64,000 nt of DNA from JAVJRN01 sp040218415 (GCA_040218415.1 JAVJRN010000031.1:27912-91911), one strand, 5' to 3'. Positions 25,541-35,725 are shown, counted from the first letter of the stretch. Made by a program: numbers and translations. The notes: a model not told the origin generated them from the sequence alone.

Positions 25541-26758
25541 ATGATCAGAAATATTACCAATGTAAGAGGGATTAAGTGCTGGGGAGCGCATACTGGGGTA
25601 AAATCCATGCGTCGAGATTTAGCATTGATGTATTCTGAAGTACCAGCGAAAGTATCTGCAGTCTTTACGCAGAATCTTGTGGTGGCAGAGCCAATTAAGC
25701 TCACAAAAAAGCATCTTGCAGAAAGCGGTAACTCGGCGCAAGTCTTGGTAGTGAACGCTGGAAATGCCAATGCAGTCACAGGGGAGCAGGGAAGACTTGG
25801 AGCCTTGGCCATGGCACAAACAGCAGCGGAAGAGTTTAAAGTTGATCTCAATCAAGTGATGATTGCTTCTACAGGAATCATTGGTGTGAAGTTTCCGACC
25901 GAAGAGGTAGTAGAGGGAATCCGTGAAAATGTGAAGAAAATATCCGAAAACTCTAGAGCAGGGTCTTTCGCCGCAAATGCTATTCTTACCACAGATACTT
26001 TTGCGAAAGAGGGTTATGTAGAGTTTCAAATCGATGGCAACATCATCAATATTGCGGGGATTGCCAAGGGTTCTGGGATGATTCACCCTAACATGGCCAC
26101 CATGCTTTCGTTCGCTTTTACTGATCTTAATATTGATCAGAAGTTGCTTGACAAAGCTTTCAAAGAGACGGTGGAAGATTCCTTCAACATGATCACGGTA
26201 GATGGCGATACTTCTACCAATGATATGGCCTGTATCATGGCCAATGGCATGGCAGACAATGAAATGATTACCTCCGCTAGTGATCCTAACTATATCACTT
26301 TCAAGGAAAAACTCAATGAACTGATGGTTCACTTGGCGAAGTTGATCATCTCCGATGGAGAGGGCGCAAGCAAGTTTATCGAATACCGATTGAGTGGTGC
26401 CAAAACAAAGAGTGATGCTAGAAAAATGATCCGAGTGGTTTCCGATTCTTCATTGGTAAAAACGGCCATGTTTGGTCGTGACCCCAACTGGGGAAGAATC
26501 TTGGCCGCTATGGGAAGGTCAGGAATACCTTTTGACACGGACAAAGTAGATCTGTGGCTAGGAAACCAAGATGAGGAAGTACAAATGCTAGATCAGGGAA
26601 TGCCTATGGAATTCGATATGAATTTGGTGAAGCGCATTCTTAAGAAATCAGAAATCATCATACAAATGAAGCTCCGTGAAGGAAGAGCCTCAGCGGTGGG
26701 TTGGGGCGCTGATCTGAGTACGGATTACGTGATGTTTAATTCGATGTATACGACTTAG
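25541..26758 (+). CDS. argJ: glutamate N-acetyltransferase / ornithine acetyltransferase
   Basis: Moves acetyl from N-acetylornithine to glutamate, freeing ornithine and recycling acetyl, so argE and a separate acetylglutamate synthase can be spared. About 405 residues from ATG 25541; a GTG six bases upstream is an alternative. The protein self-cleaves before a Thr, seen here as Thr187 in HPNMATMLSF, yielding alpha and beta chains. Other motifs: STGIIGVKFPTEE, TVDGDTSTND, FGRDPNWGRILAAMG. Many Bacteroidota use an argE-type or succinylated route, so an argJ-based set is noteworthy. It ends in TAG and is followed by a strong terminator. Confidence 0.94.
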   Translation: MIRNITNVRGIKCWGAHTGVKSMRRDLALMYSEVPAKVSAVFTQNLVVAEPIKLTKKHLAESGNSAQVLVVNAGNANAVTGEQGRLGALAMAQTAAEEFKVDLNQVMIASTGIIGVKFPTEEVVEGIRENVKKISENSRAGSFAANAILTTDTFAKEGYVEFQIDGNIINIAGIAKGSGMIHPNMATMLSFAFTDLNIDQKLLDKAFKETVEDSFNMITVDGDTSTNDMACIMANGMADNEMITSASDPNYITFKEKLNELMVHLAKLIISDGEGASKFIEYRLSGAKTKSDARKMIRVVSDSSLVKTAMFGRDPNWGRILAAMGRSGIPFDTDKVDLWLGNQDEEVQMLDQGMPMEFDMNLVKRILKKSEIIIQMKLREGRASAVGWGADLSTDYVMFNSMYTT

Positions 26759-26782
26759 GGTAGCAAATCTTATGTACTTAAA

Positions 26783-26812
26783 AAAGGTCGGCTTGAAAGA
26801 AGCCGACCTTTG
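26783..26812. terminator. bidirectional terminator between argJ and cadherin gene
   Basis: AAAGGTCGGCTT (26783-26794), loop of five, AAGCCGACCTTT (26800-26811): a perfect 12-bp stem with A/T flanks usable on both strands. It separates two convergent genes. Confidence 0.88.
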
Positions 26813-26867
26813 GTTAATCACTACTGTTAATGTTTTATCAAGAGATATTTAATTGAATTCGAAGGTT

Positions 26868-29800
26868 TTATTTTTCAATGATAAACTTTTTGATTTCAGA
26901 ATTTTGACGCTTCGAGAGCTTGATAAAGTACACTCCTGATTTTAGGTCAGTAACATCAATACTTGGTGTCAGCAGCCCTTTCATAATAACCTTACCATTT
27001 ACATCCGTAATCGTGAAGCGTTCGTAGAAATCAGTAAATTTTCCAGTATATAGTATATTTCTTGCTGGGTTAGGGTAGAGTGTCGCTTCAATATTCAGCT
27101 CTGACCCGAGAATATTTTCTTCATCGTCATCTGTAGGGTCATTGAGTATTGTAATGGTCAGTTCCTGCTCATAAGTGGCACCTTCGTCATCGCTTACGGT
27201 GACCGTAGCAGACAGTGTTTTTTCTGTACCAAAATCGAACGAACGTGCCGTGAGCAACTGACTACCTGATATTTCAAAATCAGTAGTTTCTAAAGCTGAG
27301 TAGGTAAATGTGACATCTGACTCGTCCTGATCCACAGCTGACAAATCACCAATCAAAGTTTCTGCCGCTAAGTTTTCGGCTATTTCGCTGTTAGAGATTT
27401 GGAGATCGGATGGAGCGTCGTTTGCATCCGTGATGGTTATATTGAAAACGGATACTGCTGACGATTCACCTGTCACCTGTAGTCTTATGATGTAGCTGGA
27501 CTTTGTTTCGAAATCAAATTCTTCTGCTGTTAGGAGTTGATTCCCACTAATAGAAAAACTTTCATTGTCATACTCTGAAGCCGCACCTACAAATTCGAAA
27601 GATGTTGCACCACTATTGATACTCAAAGTGCCCACCTCGCTTCCTATTTCAAGGTTTTCTGAAATCTCTGCATTTGATAATATAGGTCCATCATCTTCAT
27701 CCAGTATATTGATTTCAAACTGAAAAGTATTAGTGATACTTCCTATTTGTTGCATCGCCAAATCCGAGGTAGTGATACCAATAGTATAAGTTTTGGTTCC
27801 CTCATAGTCAAATGACTCATTGGTGATTAGCTCACTCCCAGAGATAGTGAAAAATGCATTATCAGGAAACCCATTAGAGGTAAACTGGAAAAAATGAGAA
27901 TCATCGGTATCTTCATCAATCGCTTCGAATTTACCTATTAAAGTACCTGCTGGCTCGTTTTCCAAAATTTCATTATTGTCTAATGTGATATTACTTGGAA
28001 TGTCATTTTGATCGGCGATTCTAATTTTAACAATGGCTTGATCAAATAGTCCTTCAGGATCGCTTGCCTTTATCCTTATACTTAAAGTGTCTTTTTCTTC
28101 ATGGTTGAATTCAACGGTAGGCCTAGGTCTTGTTGTATTTTCAGGGATATCAAAAAAGGCATTGTCATCATCACCTTCACCAGCAATCAATTCGACTGAA
28201 ATTGAATTAAATTCAGGGTCTCTTAGTTGAATGTTCCAGTCCCTCAGATTGAATCCTCCGTCATTTTCATTGATGTAAGGGAGAGATTCTGGTATCGAAA
28301 TCACAGGTGCTTCGTTTACATCTTCAATATCCATTCTGATGTCTTCATTATAGGTCTGGTTAGATTCAAGATCCAATAAGCTAAAACCTAAACCTACCTG
28401 AGTAGTGCCAAGCGCTTCTCGATCTATCTCACTTGCCACAAATAGGCTGTCATTTTCATCTACGCCAAATAGATAACTAAAGGTGGTTTCCGCAATTGAA
28501 ATTTCATTTTGCCTAAAGATACTTTTCCGATCTTCGTCGATCACTCTCACCAATCCGATGCGAGTTCCGACAGGTGTGTTTTCCGCAATACTGTATTCTG
28601 TGAGCCCGTCAATCACCACACTATCAGGTTCATCATTAAGATCTATAATGGTAAGGCTTACGGGAAATTCTTGATAAAAGGAACTATCGTGATTATAAAA
28701 TCCTACTCTTACATTTAAGATAGAATCTACTTCAAAATTAATCGAATCACGATTGATAGGCTGCATATAGGCCTCAATAGACCCTTCACTTGTAGAGTCT
28801 ATTACTGTAAAGAGTTCATTATCGTGATCACCTTCCCCTGACACAAGATTAAAACTAAAATAGGTGTCTGTGTCAAATGGTGTCCCAGAGACAAAATGAA
28901 ACGTTCCATCTGGATCTTTGGGCTCGAGTTCCAGACGATGATTATAATTCTCCAGTAAGGAATCATAAATCCTCCTGAATCCGTTTTCTGTTGGGTAATC
29001 ACTGTGTCTGAATGAGACTCCTACGGGATTCTCGTTTTCATTGATCAATCCAATGGGTACCTGCTTTATATAAGACGCTCCGCTTTTGTCGGTTACCCTT
29101 ACTAATAGCTTATAGTAGCCAACGTTAGTCACAGTTTCACGCGACTGTATCAACTCATAGTCTAGAGTATCTGCCACCTGTAGCGTATCGGCATTCAGTT
29201 TGAAATAAACATAATCATCAAATCCTGCACTATCGGTGACAAAAGAATAGGTGAAAGATTCATTGGCATCTTCATCTACAGCAGTAAAAACTGTGATAGC
29301 TGAATCTACTGGAAGTAGCTCACTTACTTCTAGTCCTTTTTGTGAATTGGTATCTGACCCGTAAAATTTTTCATTGGCATACTGATACCCAAAATCGAGA
29401 CTACTTGGTGGATCATTCACGTCTATCACGTTCATATTAATAAGCTGGGTCAATTCGCCTCCCAATCCATCTGTCACTTTAATTTTTAGCTTATTTTGAT
29501 TTTCATTCTCCACCTCAAAATTGATGGTTTGGGAAGAGTAAAGCGTGTCATTGCTAATAGTGTAATAGTTATTGTTGTCTAATACTTGAATATCAAAGCC
29601 TTCGGTTTGATCATTGTCGTTTACGGTTAATTTAGCAATGAAAGTGCCTTCCGGAAGGTTTTCCTCCACATCTACTGTTGATAAAGAGATTGATTCTGGT
29701 GCGGAGTTAACAGAAAGCAGGTTCAATCCATATTCCCCAAAGATGAATATCGAGTCCAATTCAGAGGATACAAAAATTTCTTTGGTTTGACTGAGTTCTG

Positions 29801-32800
29801 AGCTAGTTATTAAATTATGAATACCCGTGAAGGTTAAATCATAGTTACTGTTCATTATGAATAAGCTTGCTTTGTTTGAAATCTGTCCATCTATTCCATA
29901 GCCTATAATTTGATCAGCAGTGCTTTTTGCCAAGACTGTATAATCAATTGAATTGTAAGTACTAGGTGAGCGAGTGATGGTTCCAGATGCGTCAAGCTCT
30001 GACCATTTGCTATTCATCAAGAAACCTATGTTTCCTGAAGGGGCAGGATACACTATGGGGATATTTCTTGTGCTATAATTCTCACCATTAAGCAGTGTCC
30101 CCCAAAGACCCATTCCTTCCAAGTCATAGGCCAGTAGTGAGCCAAAATTGGAGGTAGAATTTGGAAAACTGATATCTATGTTGCCTTCCGTATAACTAGC
30201 TGCATTCACTCCTGTCGTATGGATAGGTAAATAGATGTTGTTATTGATTATGCTTGGAGCGCCGATATCAGTGTGTTTCGCTACATCTATGTCTTTGTAC
30301 CAGCTCAAACTTCCACCTGATGAATACTTCATCAACAGTGCATTGGAAGTGCCAGAACCATTTGTGACCTCATTGCCGCCAATATCTAAAGGCGATCCAT
30401 ATTCTCCAGCTACGTAGATATTATTGTCAGAATCAAGAATCATTTTCGGATTACTCATTGGGCCAAAGGAAGTTGACCAGACAGCAAAGAAGTTTTGGTT
30501 AAGTTGAACCATAAAAGTTCCTTGATTCGGAGTGAGATGGACTCCTGTGAAACTTAAAATCTTGTCCGCTTCTCCCTTTCCAATGAGATTAAAGCTCTTT
30601 TTGGGTAATCCACTTCCAATTTCTTTATAAGTAAATGCTTGTATTTTCTCTGCATACTCATTGGTGAATTCGTTCTTGAAATATTGAATATCAGAGATCG
30701 TCTGATCTTTATGAAAGGTTGCAATTACCAAATCTCGGTCCTCACTAAATAGGGTTGAATCTCCAATAGTTACTTCGCCGATAAAATCACCAAACCCGTA
30801 AATAAGACCACCTTCAGATTGAGAGGCATCACGCCATTTGAGTTCTCCTGCTTTTTTCCCAAGCCTGCTTGAAGTGACATTTGAAAAATCTGGATCTATT
30901 TTTCCAATGTATATATCTTGATCATCTATCAAACCGATGTTATTGGAATACGACGCTGAGCCAATATTGACACTGCCTTTGGAAAAATTTCCACTAAAAA
31001 ATAGATCGTTAGAAGTTGACACTAAATCCACAGCATCCATGGTTGCATTCCCACCAAAATCATATATTTCAGAAAAACCCAGACTTGAATTTAATTTCAA
31101 AATGAAGGCAGAATTATCGCTTTCAAGATCTAAAGTATCAGACCCATATATTAATGAATCGTTTGGGATGGAGCCATAAAAAAAAACATTACCATCAATA
31201 GTCTTCAGTCCAGCTAAATTCAATCGCTCAGTAGCACCTGCTGAATATGAAAAATTCAAGTTCTGTAAAATTCCATCTGCATTGTATTTGGATATAAATG
31301 CTGATTTCGGCCCACTGGCTGTGTATAAATTACCCTCAATTCTTACTCCAGTAGAATAACCGATTGGCTTATTAATTTCGCTAAGCCAAAAGACATCTTT
31401 TGACTCGCTAACTGCTAGCTTAGAGTAGGCAATATCATTAATGGCATTATTTACAGACTTGGTCCATTTTTCAGTTCCAGTGGTGTCTATTACTTTCAAA
31501 AAACTTCGGGGCTCATAGGTATTATACTGTGCCAGGTATGTCACGTATATATCTTCACCTATGAGTTTTAAGTCACTGATAAATCTCGTTCCAATTGTAT
31601 TTGGGCTATTTGAGGTCAGGTCATAATTAATCCAGTCTTTAACCCCACTTGTATCAATCATTGAAAGGTAAGTGACATCATTGTTTTGTCCTTGGTAATA
31701 CCTTTGACGAGCTAGCGACTGTCCAGAATCCTTTTCAAAATAGAATTCCTGAAAGAAGCTCCTGCCAAATAATATTTTTCCATTGTTTAGATCAAATGTG
31801 CCTTTGTGGTACCTTTTTTCAACTGGATTTGAAGGAGAGGGAATAATAATATCGACATTAAAGCGCCATTTTTCTTTAAAGGACGCATCATATTTTATTA
31901 TAATGTCTTCCCCCTCCACATTGCCATAGATATAGGTGTTGCTATTCTCCAGGTCGAAATGATATATATCCTCCACACCGAGATCGGTAAGGTTTTGAAC
32001 CTGAATCAAGTCAAAACTGGTGCTATATTTCGCAATGAATATATCATTTTCAATAGTATCGGTATCGTTGAATCCATAGCTTCCAGGGATCTGCCCAGCG
32101 ATGTAAAAGTTTCCTTGCTCGTCCGATGCTGAAGTATAAATTTTATCTACTCCTCCATCATTTACACCTGTAACTAACCACTCCGAAAAAGCATTTTGAT
32201 TATCTATCACTTTGAACACTACTGCTTCTTCATAAGATTCTCCTAGGTCGTCAAACACTGCCAACCGGACATTATAAGATGTTTTGGTCTCATAATCCAC
32301 AGTTTCCAGTATGACCAGATTATCATCTTGACTGATGGTGCTTCCAAGTTCGAATTTGTCATTGTCCTCATCTCCAGAACCAGAGACCAATTCAAAGCGA
32401 AAGGAATTATCACCATCCGGATCTGTTGCATAGATATAGGAAGCCACTTCACCTGCAAGAAAGCCATCCTTTAGGGTAAGGCTCCCGTTTCTAAATGTGA
32501 TAGCTGAAGGGGCTTCATTGACATTGCTAATATTGATCTGCAAAGCTGCTTCGTAGGTATTGGCTGTTTGGTCTGTCACTCTTATTCTGATATTATAGGC
32601 AGACTTGGTCTCACGGTCAAATACTTCTGCTGATACCAATTCATTATTATTCTGAATGGTAAAGGAAGAGTTGTCAGTATCACCAATACCAGCTACCAAT
32701 TCGAACATATTAGCATCACCATCAGCGTCTACAGAACTCAGCGTCCCGACCACCGTGCCAACAGTCTCGTTTTCAGCGATGCTATTGTTGGTTAAGGTGA

Positions 32801-32876
32801 AACTGGTTGGAGCATTTTGTGCAAATGCGATGGTAGTGATCAAAAAAGCTGTGGATGTTAGAAGTATATTTCTCAT
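26868..32876 (-). CDS. giant cadherin-repeat protein with type IX secretion C-terminus
   Basis: Secreted protein of 2002 residues. The signal peptide is about 1-19 (ITTIAFAQ). Cadherin-like repeats begin at once, each with the calcium-type elements AENETVGTVVG, DxDG/DEDA and ETKSAYNIRIRVTD (two copies near 20-225). Residues about 235-1085 form a different, all-beta region with repeated YVAGEYG/YIYGNVEG-like turns, suggestive of a beta-propeller. About nine more cadherin-like repeats follow from 1090 to 1905. The C-terminal about 80 residues (ATLYPNPARN ... ITDVNGKVIMKG ... KSGVYFIKLS ... KKFIIEK) are a type A sorting domain, removed on export through the type IX system. Likely a calcium-dependent surface adhesin. 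The gene is intact and monocistronic. Confidence 0.93.
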   Translation of the reverse strand: MRNILLTSTAFLITTIAFAQNAPTSFTLTNNSIAENETVGTVVGTLSSVDADGDANMFELVAGIGDTDNSSFTIQNNNELVSAEVFDRETKSAYNIRIRVTDQTANTYEAALQINISNVNEAPSAITFRNGSLTLKDGFLAGEVASYIYATDPDGDNSFRFELVSGSGDEDNDKFELGSTISQDDNLVILETVDYETKTSYNVRLAVFDDLGESYEEAVVFKVIDNQNAFSEWLVTGVNDGGVDKIYTSASDEQGNFYIAGQIPGSYGFNDTDTIENDIFIAKYSTSFDLIQVQNLTDLGVEDIYHFDLENSNTYIYGNVEGEDIIIKYDASFKEKWRFNVDIIIPSPSNPVEKRYHKGTFDLNNGKILFGRSFFQEFYFEKDSGQSLARQRYYQGQNNDVTYLSMIDTSGVKDWINYDLTSNSPNTIGTRFISDLKLIGEDIYVTYLAQYNTYEPRSFLKVIDTTGTEKWTKSVNNAINDIAYSKLAVSESKDVFWLSEINKPIGYSTGVRIEGNLYTASGPKSAFISKYNADGILQNLNFSYSAGATERLNLAGLKTIDGNVFFYGSIPNDSLIYGSDTLDLESDNSAFILKLNSSLGFSEIYDFGGNATMDAVDLVSTSNDLFFSGNFSKGSVNIGSASYSNNIGLIDDQDIYIGKIDPDFSNVTSSRLGKKAGELKWRDASQSEGGLIYGFGDFIGEVTIGDSTLFSEDRDLVIATFHKDQTISDIQYFKNEFTNEYAEKIQAFTYKEIGSGLPKKSFNLIGKGEADKILSFTGVHLTPNQGTFMVQLNQNFFAVWSTSFGPMSNPKMILDSDNNIYVAGEYGSPLDIGGNEVTNGSGTSNALLMKYSSGGSLSWYKDIDVAKHTDIGAPSIINNNIYLPIHTTGVNAASYTEGNIDISFPNSTSNFGSLLAYDLEGMGLWGTLLNGENYSTRNIPIVYPAPSGNIGFLMNSKWSELDASGTITRSPSTYNSIDYTVLAKSTADQIIGYGIDGQISNKASLFIMNSNYDLTFTGIHNLITSSELSQTKEIFVSSELDSIFIFGEYGLNLLSVNSAPESISLSTVDVEENLPEGTFIAKLTVNDNDQTEGFDIQVLDNNNYYTISNDTLYSSQTINFEVENENQNKLKIKVTDGLGGELTQLINMNVIDVNDPPSSLDFGYQYANEKFYGSDTNSQKGLEVSELLPVDSAITVFTAVDEDANESFTYSFVTDSAGFDDYVYFKLNADTLQVADTLDYELIQSRETVTNVGYYKLLVRVTDKSGASYIKQVPIGLINENENPVGVSFRHSDYPTENGFRRIYDSLLENYNHRLELEPKDPDGTFHFVSGTPFDTDTYFSFNLVSGEGDHDNELFTVIDSTSEGSIEAYMQPINRDSINFEVDSILNVRVGFYNHDSSFYQEFPVSLTIIDLNDEPDSVVIDGLTEYSIAENTPVGTRIGLVRVIDEDRKSIFRQNEISIAETTFSYLFGVDENDSLFVASEIDREALGTTQVGLGFSLLDLESNQTYNEDIRMDIEDVNEAPVISIPESLPYINENDGGFNLRDWNIQLRDPEFNSISVELIAGEGDDDNAFFDIPENTTRPRPTVEFNHEEKDTLSIRIKASDPEGLFDQAIVKIRIADQNDIPSNITLDNNEILENEPAGTLIGKFEAIDEDTDDSHFFQFTSNGFPDNAFFTISGSELITNESFDYEGTKTYTIGITTSDLAMQQIGSITNTFQFEINILDEDDGPILSNAEISENLEIGSEVGTLSINSGATSFEFVGAASEYDNESFSISGNQLLTAEEFDFETKSSYIIRLQVTGESSAVSVFNITITDANDAPSDLQISNSEIAENLAAETLIGDLSAVDQDESDVTFTYSALETTDFEISGSQLLTARSFDFGTEKTLSATVTVSDDEGATYEQELTITILNDPTDDDEENILGSELNIEATLYPNPARNILYTGKFTDFYERFTITDVNGKVIMKGLLTPSIDVTDLKSGVYFIKLSKRQNSEIKKFIIEK

Positions 32877-33112
32877 GAAGAATAGTATTTAACGACTATT
32901 AAATTGTTTTTTACCAATGTGAAAATAGTAGTCAGATAATGGATCGAGGAAAGTTTTTTGTAAACGACCATATTAATTCGTGAATGACATCAGTAGCGCT
33001 TTGTGCCTTAAAAAAATGCTTTTTTATCACTGAAAAACTGATAGTTGTTACTTGATAGTTTTTGATATTTATTAAAAACCAACTTTCTTGGATAGTGGAA
33101 TAGCTGCATCTA

Positions 33113-34945
33113 ATGGAGAAGGACTCAATAATTCGTAATTCAAGATCAAATTACTGGTCGATCAAAACAGTGCTTTTGATGATAACACTGTCTTATTTTA
33201 GTCCACTCTGTGCACAAGTGACTATCCTTGGCGTGACTGCCGGCAATGCAGAAGAGAACCCCCGATCCTTAGCCATCTGGAACCAAGAGATTTCCCCTGA
33301 TCTAGGACAATCATACTGGCTGAAAATCAAAATAGATGTTGATAGTAGTCATACTTATTTTCTAAAAGGTGGAAATTGGTATATGCAGGGAATTCATTTC
33401 TATGATCATACTGGAACTTTCCTCAAACAAGGTAATCGTGTTAGGTTGATGCTAACGCGAGGTAGTCATGTGTTTTACCTTTACTATCCGTTTTTTGACG
33501 AGAAGGACGCCAATTATTTTACGGTGGAATTTTATGACGCAAACCAATTTTTGGCTTTACATCGTGTAAAAGAAGCAAGACAATATTCCTTTCAAGCTAT
33601 CCTAATCTTTGTCTTTTTTATTGGGCTCATTTTCGGCTTAGTGAGTCGTGACTTAGTGTATCTGTATTATGGGCTTTATGCTCTTTCCATATCTGTTTTC
33701 TTCGGTTACCAGTATGGACTTTTGGGCAACCTTATTCCTGTAGTGAGCAATATACCTCCCACGTGGTTTTGGCTGTTGGCTGTGACTATTACCCTTTTTT
33801 ACGCACTTTTTTCCATTAGTTTTTTGGATATGAAGCGCCAAGATATCAAGGCCTATCGTGTCATGGTTTTGGGTATCTGGTATATGCTGGGTCTTCTGGT
33901 TCTTTCTACTACGCTTTACCTTTTGGAGCTGGATGTGCAGCACAGCTACTATTACAAAATACCAACAATCGGAATAGAAGTAGTGCTCATCTCCATGGCC
34001 ATTTATAGGATCACGAAGTTCGATGGCTTGATCAAAAAGTATTACCTATTAGGTGTTTCGGTACTGGTTTTGGTATCGATAGGCGGCCAGCTCGTTTCCA
34101 CACTTAAGCTGGTGGAGAATTTTAATAATGTGGTGCAAGCAGGTTTAATTTTGGAATTGTTGATTCTTTCTGTAGGGCTGGGAGTGAGGGTGGATCAAAT
34201 CCAAAAAGTTAAGAATCGAGTGCAAAAGGATCTGATCACGCAGCTAAGAATCAATGAGTCTGTTCAGGAGAAGTATGCTGAGCAGCTGAGGCATGAGGTG
34301 GAGAGACGGACTTCATCTTTGGTCAAAAGAAATAAGGAAGTTCAGATCCTTCTCAAGGAGATTCATCACCGTGTGAAAAACAATTTGCAAATGATTACAA
34401 GCCTGATTAGTATGCAGCAAAGGAGATCCGGGTCGGATATGATTAACTCCGCGCTGGAAGCTACCAGCAACAAGATCAAATCCATCTCTCTTATTCATGA
34501 GCACTTGTATAACACGGATAACCTTGGGATGGTCAAGATTCATGATTATGTCAGAGATCTTGTTCAACTGCAAATAGACAGCATGTACCATGGTCAGGCC
34601 ATTAATTGCCACTTGGATATTGAAAATATTTCTTTAAAAACCGATCAAACGATTCCATTTGGGTTGATCATTACTGAGCTGGTCACCAACAGCATCAAAT
34701 ATGCCTTTCACGACCATGAATCTCCAAAACTATCGATCAGCTTGAGAAAAGAGGGTATTATTTATAAACTTCATTTCGAGGACAATGGGGCTAACATGGA
34801 ACCATTCAAAACGGGTAATGAAGGACTTGGCTTTACCATCATAAAATCAATTCTTGAAAACTTTGATGGGCAGATGGAAGCTTTAAAAACGAATAAGGGG
34901 TTTAAAGTGTCGATATCAATGGCAGTAAGAAACACCACAGCGTAA
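33113..34945 (+). CDS. sensor histidine kinase, 7TM-DISM input and HisKA_2 type
   Basis: Membrane sensor kinase of 610 residues. It has a signal peptide (to about 36), then a periplasmic 7TMR-DISMED2 beta domain (about 45-150, with SYWLKIKIDVDS and HVFYLYYPFF). Seven transmembrane helices follow (about 165-365), then a coiled coil (about 370-405) and a HisKA_2 phosphoacceptor with EIHHRVKNNLQM at about 417-428. The ATPase domain has N-box LVTNSIKYAF and G-box DNGA...GNEGLGFTI. DISM domains sense carbohydrates or other small ligands; the ligand is not predictable here. It is followed at 18 bp by a TMEM164/YwaF-like gene and then a LytTR regulator, which is probably its phosphorylation partner. 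Confidence 0.93.
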   Translation: MEKDSIIRNSRSNYWSIKTVLLMITLSYFSPLCAQVTILGVTAGNAEENPRSLAIWNQEISPDLGQSYWLKIKIDVDSSHTYFLKGGNWYMQGIHFYDHTGTFLKQGNRVRLMLTRGSHVFYLYYPFFDEKDANYFTVEFYDANQFLALHRVKEARQYSFQAILIFVFFIGLIFGLVSRDLVYLYYGLYALSISVFFGYQYGLLGNLIPVVSNIPPTWFWLLAVTITLFYALFSISFLDMKRQDIKAYRVMVLGIWYMLGLLVLSTTLYLLELDVQHSYYYKIPTIGIEVVLISMAIYRITKFDGLIKKYYLLGVSVLVLVSIGGQLVSTLKLVENFNNVVQAGLILELLILSVGLGVRVDQIQKVKNRVQKDLITQLRINESVQEKYAEQLRHEVERRTSSLVKRNKEVQILLKEIHHRVKNNLQMITSLISMQQRRSGSDMINSALEATSNKIKSISLIHEHLYNTDNLGMVKIHDYVRDLVQLQIDSMYHGQAINCHLDIENISLKTDQTIPFGLIITELVTNSIKYAFHDHESPKLSISLRKEGIIYKLHFEDNGANMEPFKTGNEGLGFTIIKSILENFDGQMEALKTNKGFKVSISMAVRNTTA

Positions 34946-34963
34946 AATTACAAATCACTTGAA

Positions 34964-35677
34964 ATGAACATCTGGAATGACATCACTCACTATACCCCGA
35001 ATTTCAAACCATACAGTTTGGAGCATTTGATCGCTGTGTTGCTGCTCTGCTTGGCCGGTTATGTCCTCATGAGATATGCCAAAAGTAAACCGCTGAGAAA
35101 TCAGGAAACAATATTTCAAATCTTGTGCTTGGTCATCAATGCCTCAGTTTGGTTTTGGCTCTTCAATGAAGTGGCTTATGATCGATTTGAATGGGAGAAA
35201 GACATCCCCTTCGTATTTTGTAATTTATTGGCTGCTCTTCTACCTGTTTTTGCTTTTTATCGAAAGAAATGGTTGTTTAACGTCATTTACTATTTGGTCA
35301 TTATTGGAGCCATCATGGCCATCATCACACCATCTTTAAAATTTAAATTTCCACATTATGAAAGCATAAAGTTTTGGGCAGTGCATGGTGGGCTTCTTAT
35401 CGTTATCTTCTACTCTATAATTATTTTTAAATACAGACCAACCTTTAAAGGGGTAGTTCATACCTTATTGTTTGTGCAGGTTTATGTTGTAATTATTACA
35501 GTTTTCAACCTTACATTTGGCACCAATTATCTATATCTCAATACCAAACCTTCAAATGGGACCATTTTAGATTTACTTGGCCCTTGGCCCTGGTATGTCA
35601 TCTTCATGGATTTGTTGCTCATTCCTTTTTTCCTTTTAAGCTACTTGCCTTTCTTTTTGTTGAAAAAAAAGCATTAG
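34964..35677 (+). CDS. TMEM164/YwaF-like (TIGR02206) integral membrane protein
   Basis: Membrane protein of 237 residues with six or seven hydrophobic segments. The N-terminal FKPYSLEHLIAVLLL, the middle IPFVFCNLLAALLPVFAFY, the FWAVHGGLLIVI helix and GTNYLYLNTKPSNGTILDLLGPWPWY are the signature blocks of the TIGR02206/YwaF family. The eukaryotic relative TMEM164 has been described as a Cys-dependent acyltransferase acting on ether phospholipids. The matching Cys86 and His141 are present here, so membrane-lipid acyl transfer is a reasonable hypothesis. It is sandwiched between a sensor kinase and its likely response regulator, so it may be part of, or reporting to, that signalling unit. Confidence 0.85.
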   Translation: MNIWNDITHYTPNFKPYSLEHLIAVLLLCLAGYVLMRYAKSKPLRNQETIFQILCLVINASVWFWLFNEVAYDRFEWEKDIPFVFCNLLAALLPVFAFYRKKWLFNVIYYLVIIGAIMAIITPSLKFKFPHYESIKFWAVHGGLLIVIFYSIIIFKYRPTFKGVVHTLLFVQVYVVIITVFNLTFGTNYLYLNTKPSNGTILDLLGPWPWYVIFMDLLLIPFFLLSYLPFFLLKKKH

Positions 35678-35725
35678 ACCATCTTTTATAGACCTTTTAT
35701 ATCTTTACATAAATTGGCTGGTCTA
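35675..35725. promoter_or_regulatory. TAGACC half-site cluster before the LytTR gene
   Basis: TAGACC occurs at 35675 and 35689 (14 bp apart) and inverted as GGTCTA at 35720. The last copy ends five bases before the LytTR start codon. A similar set lies at 55172-55219. Candidate binding sites for the LytTR protein itself; inferred from repetition and position. Confidence 0.45.

Noticed and set aside
25619..26332. Long antisense frame opposite argJ (about 237 codons)
   Set aside because: It lies wholly within a well-supported gene, its translation is Cys/His/Arg-rich without domain features, and it follows from codon use of argJ.
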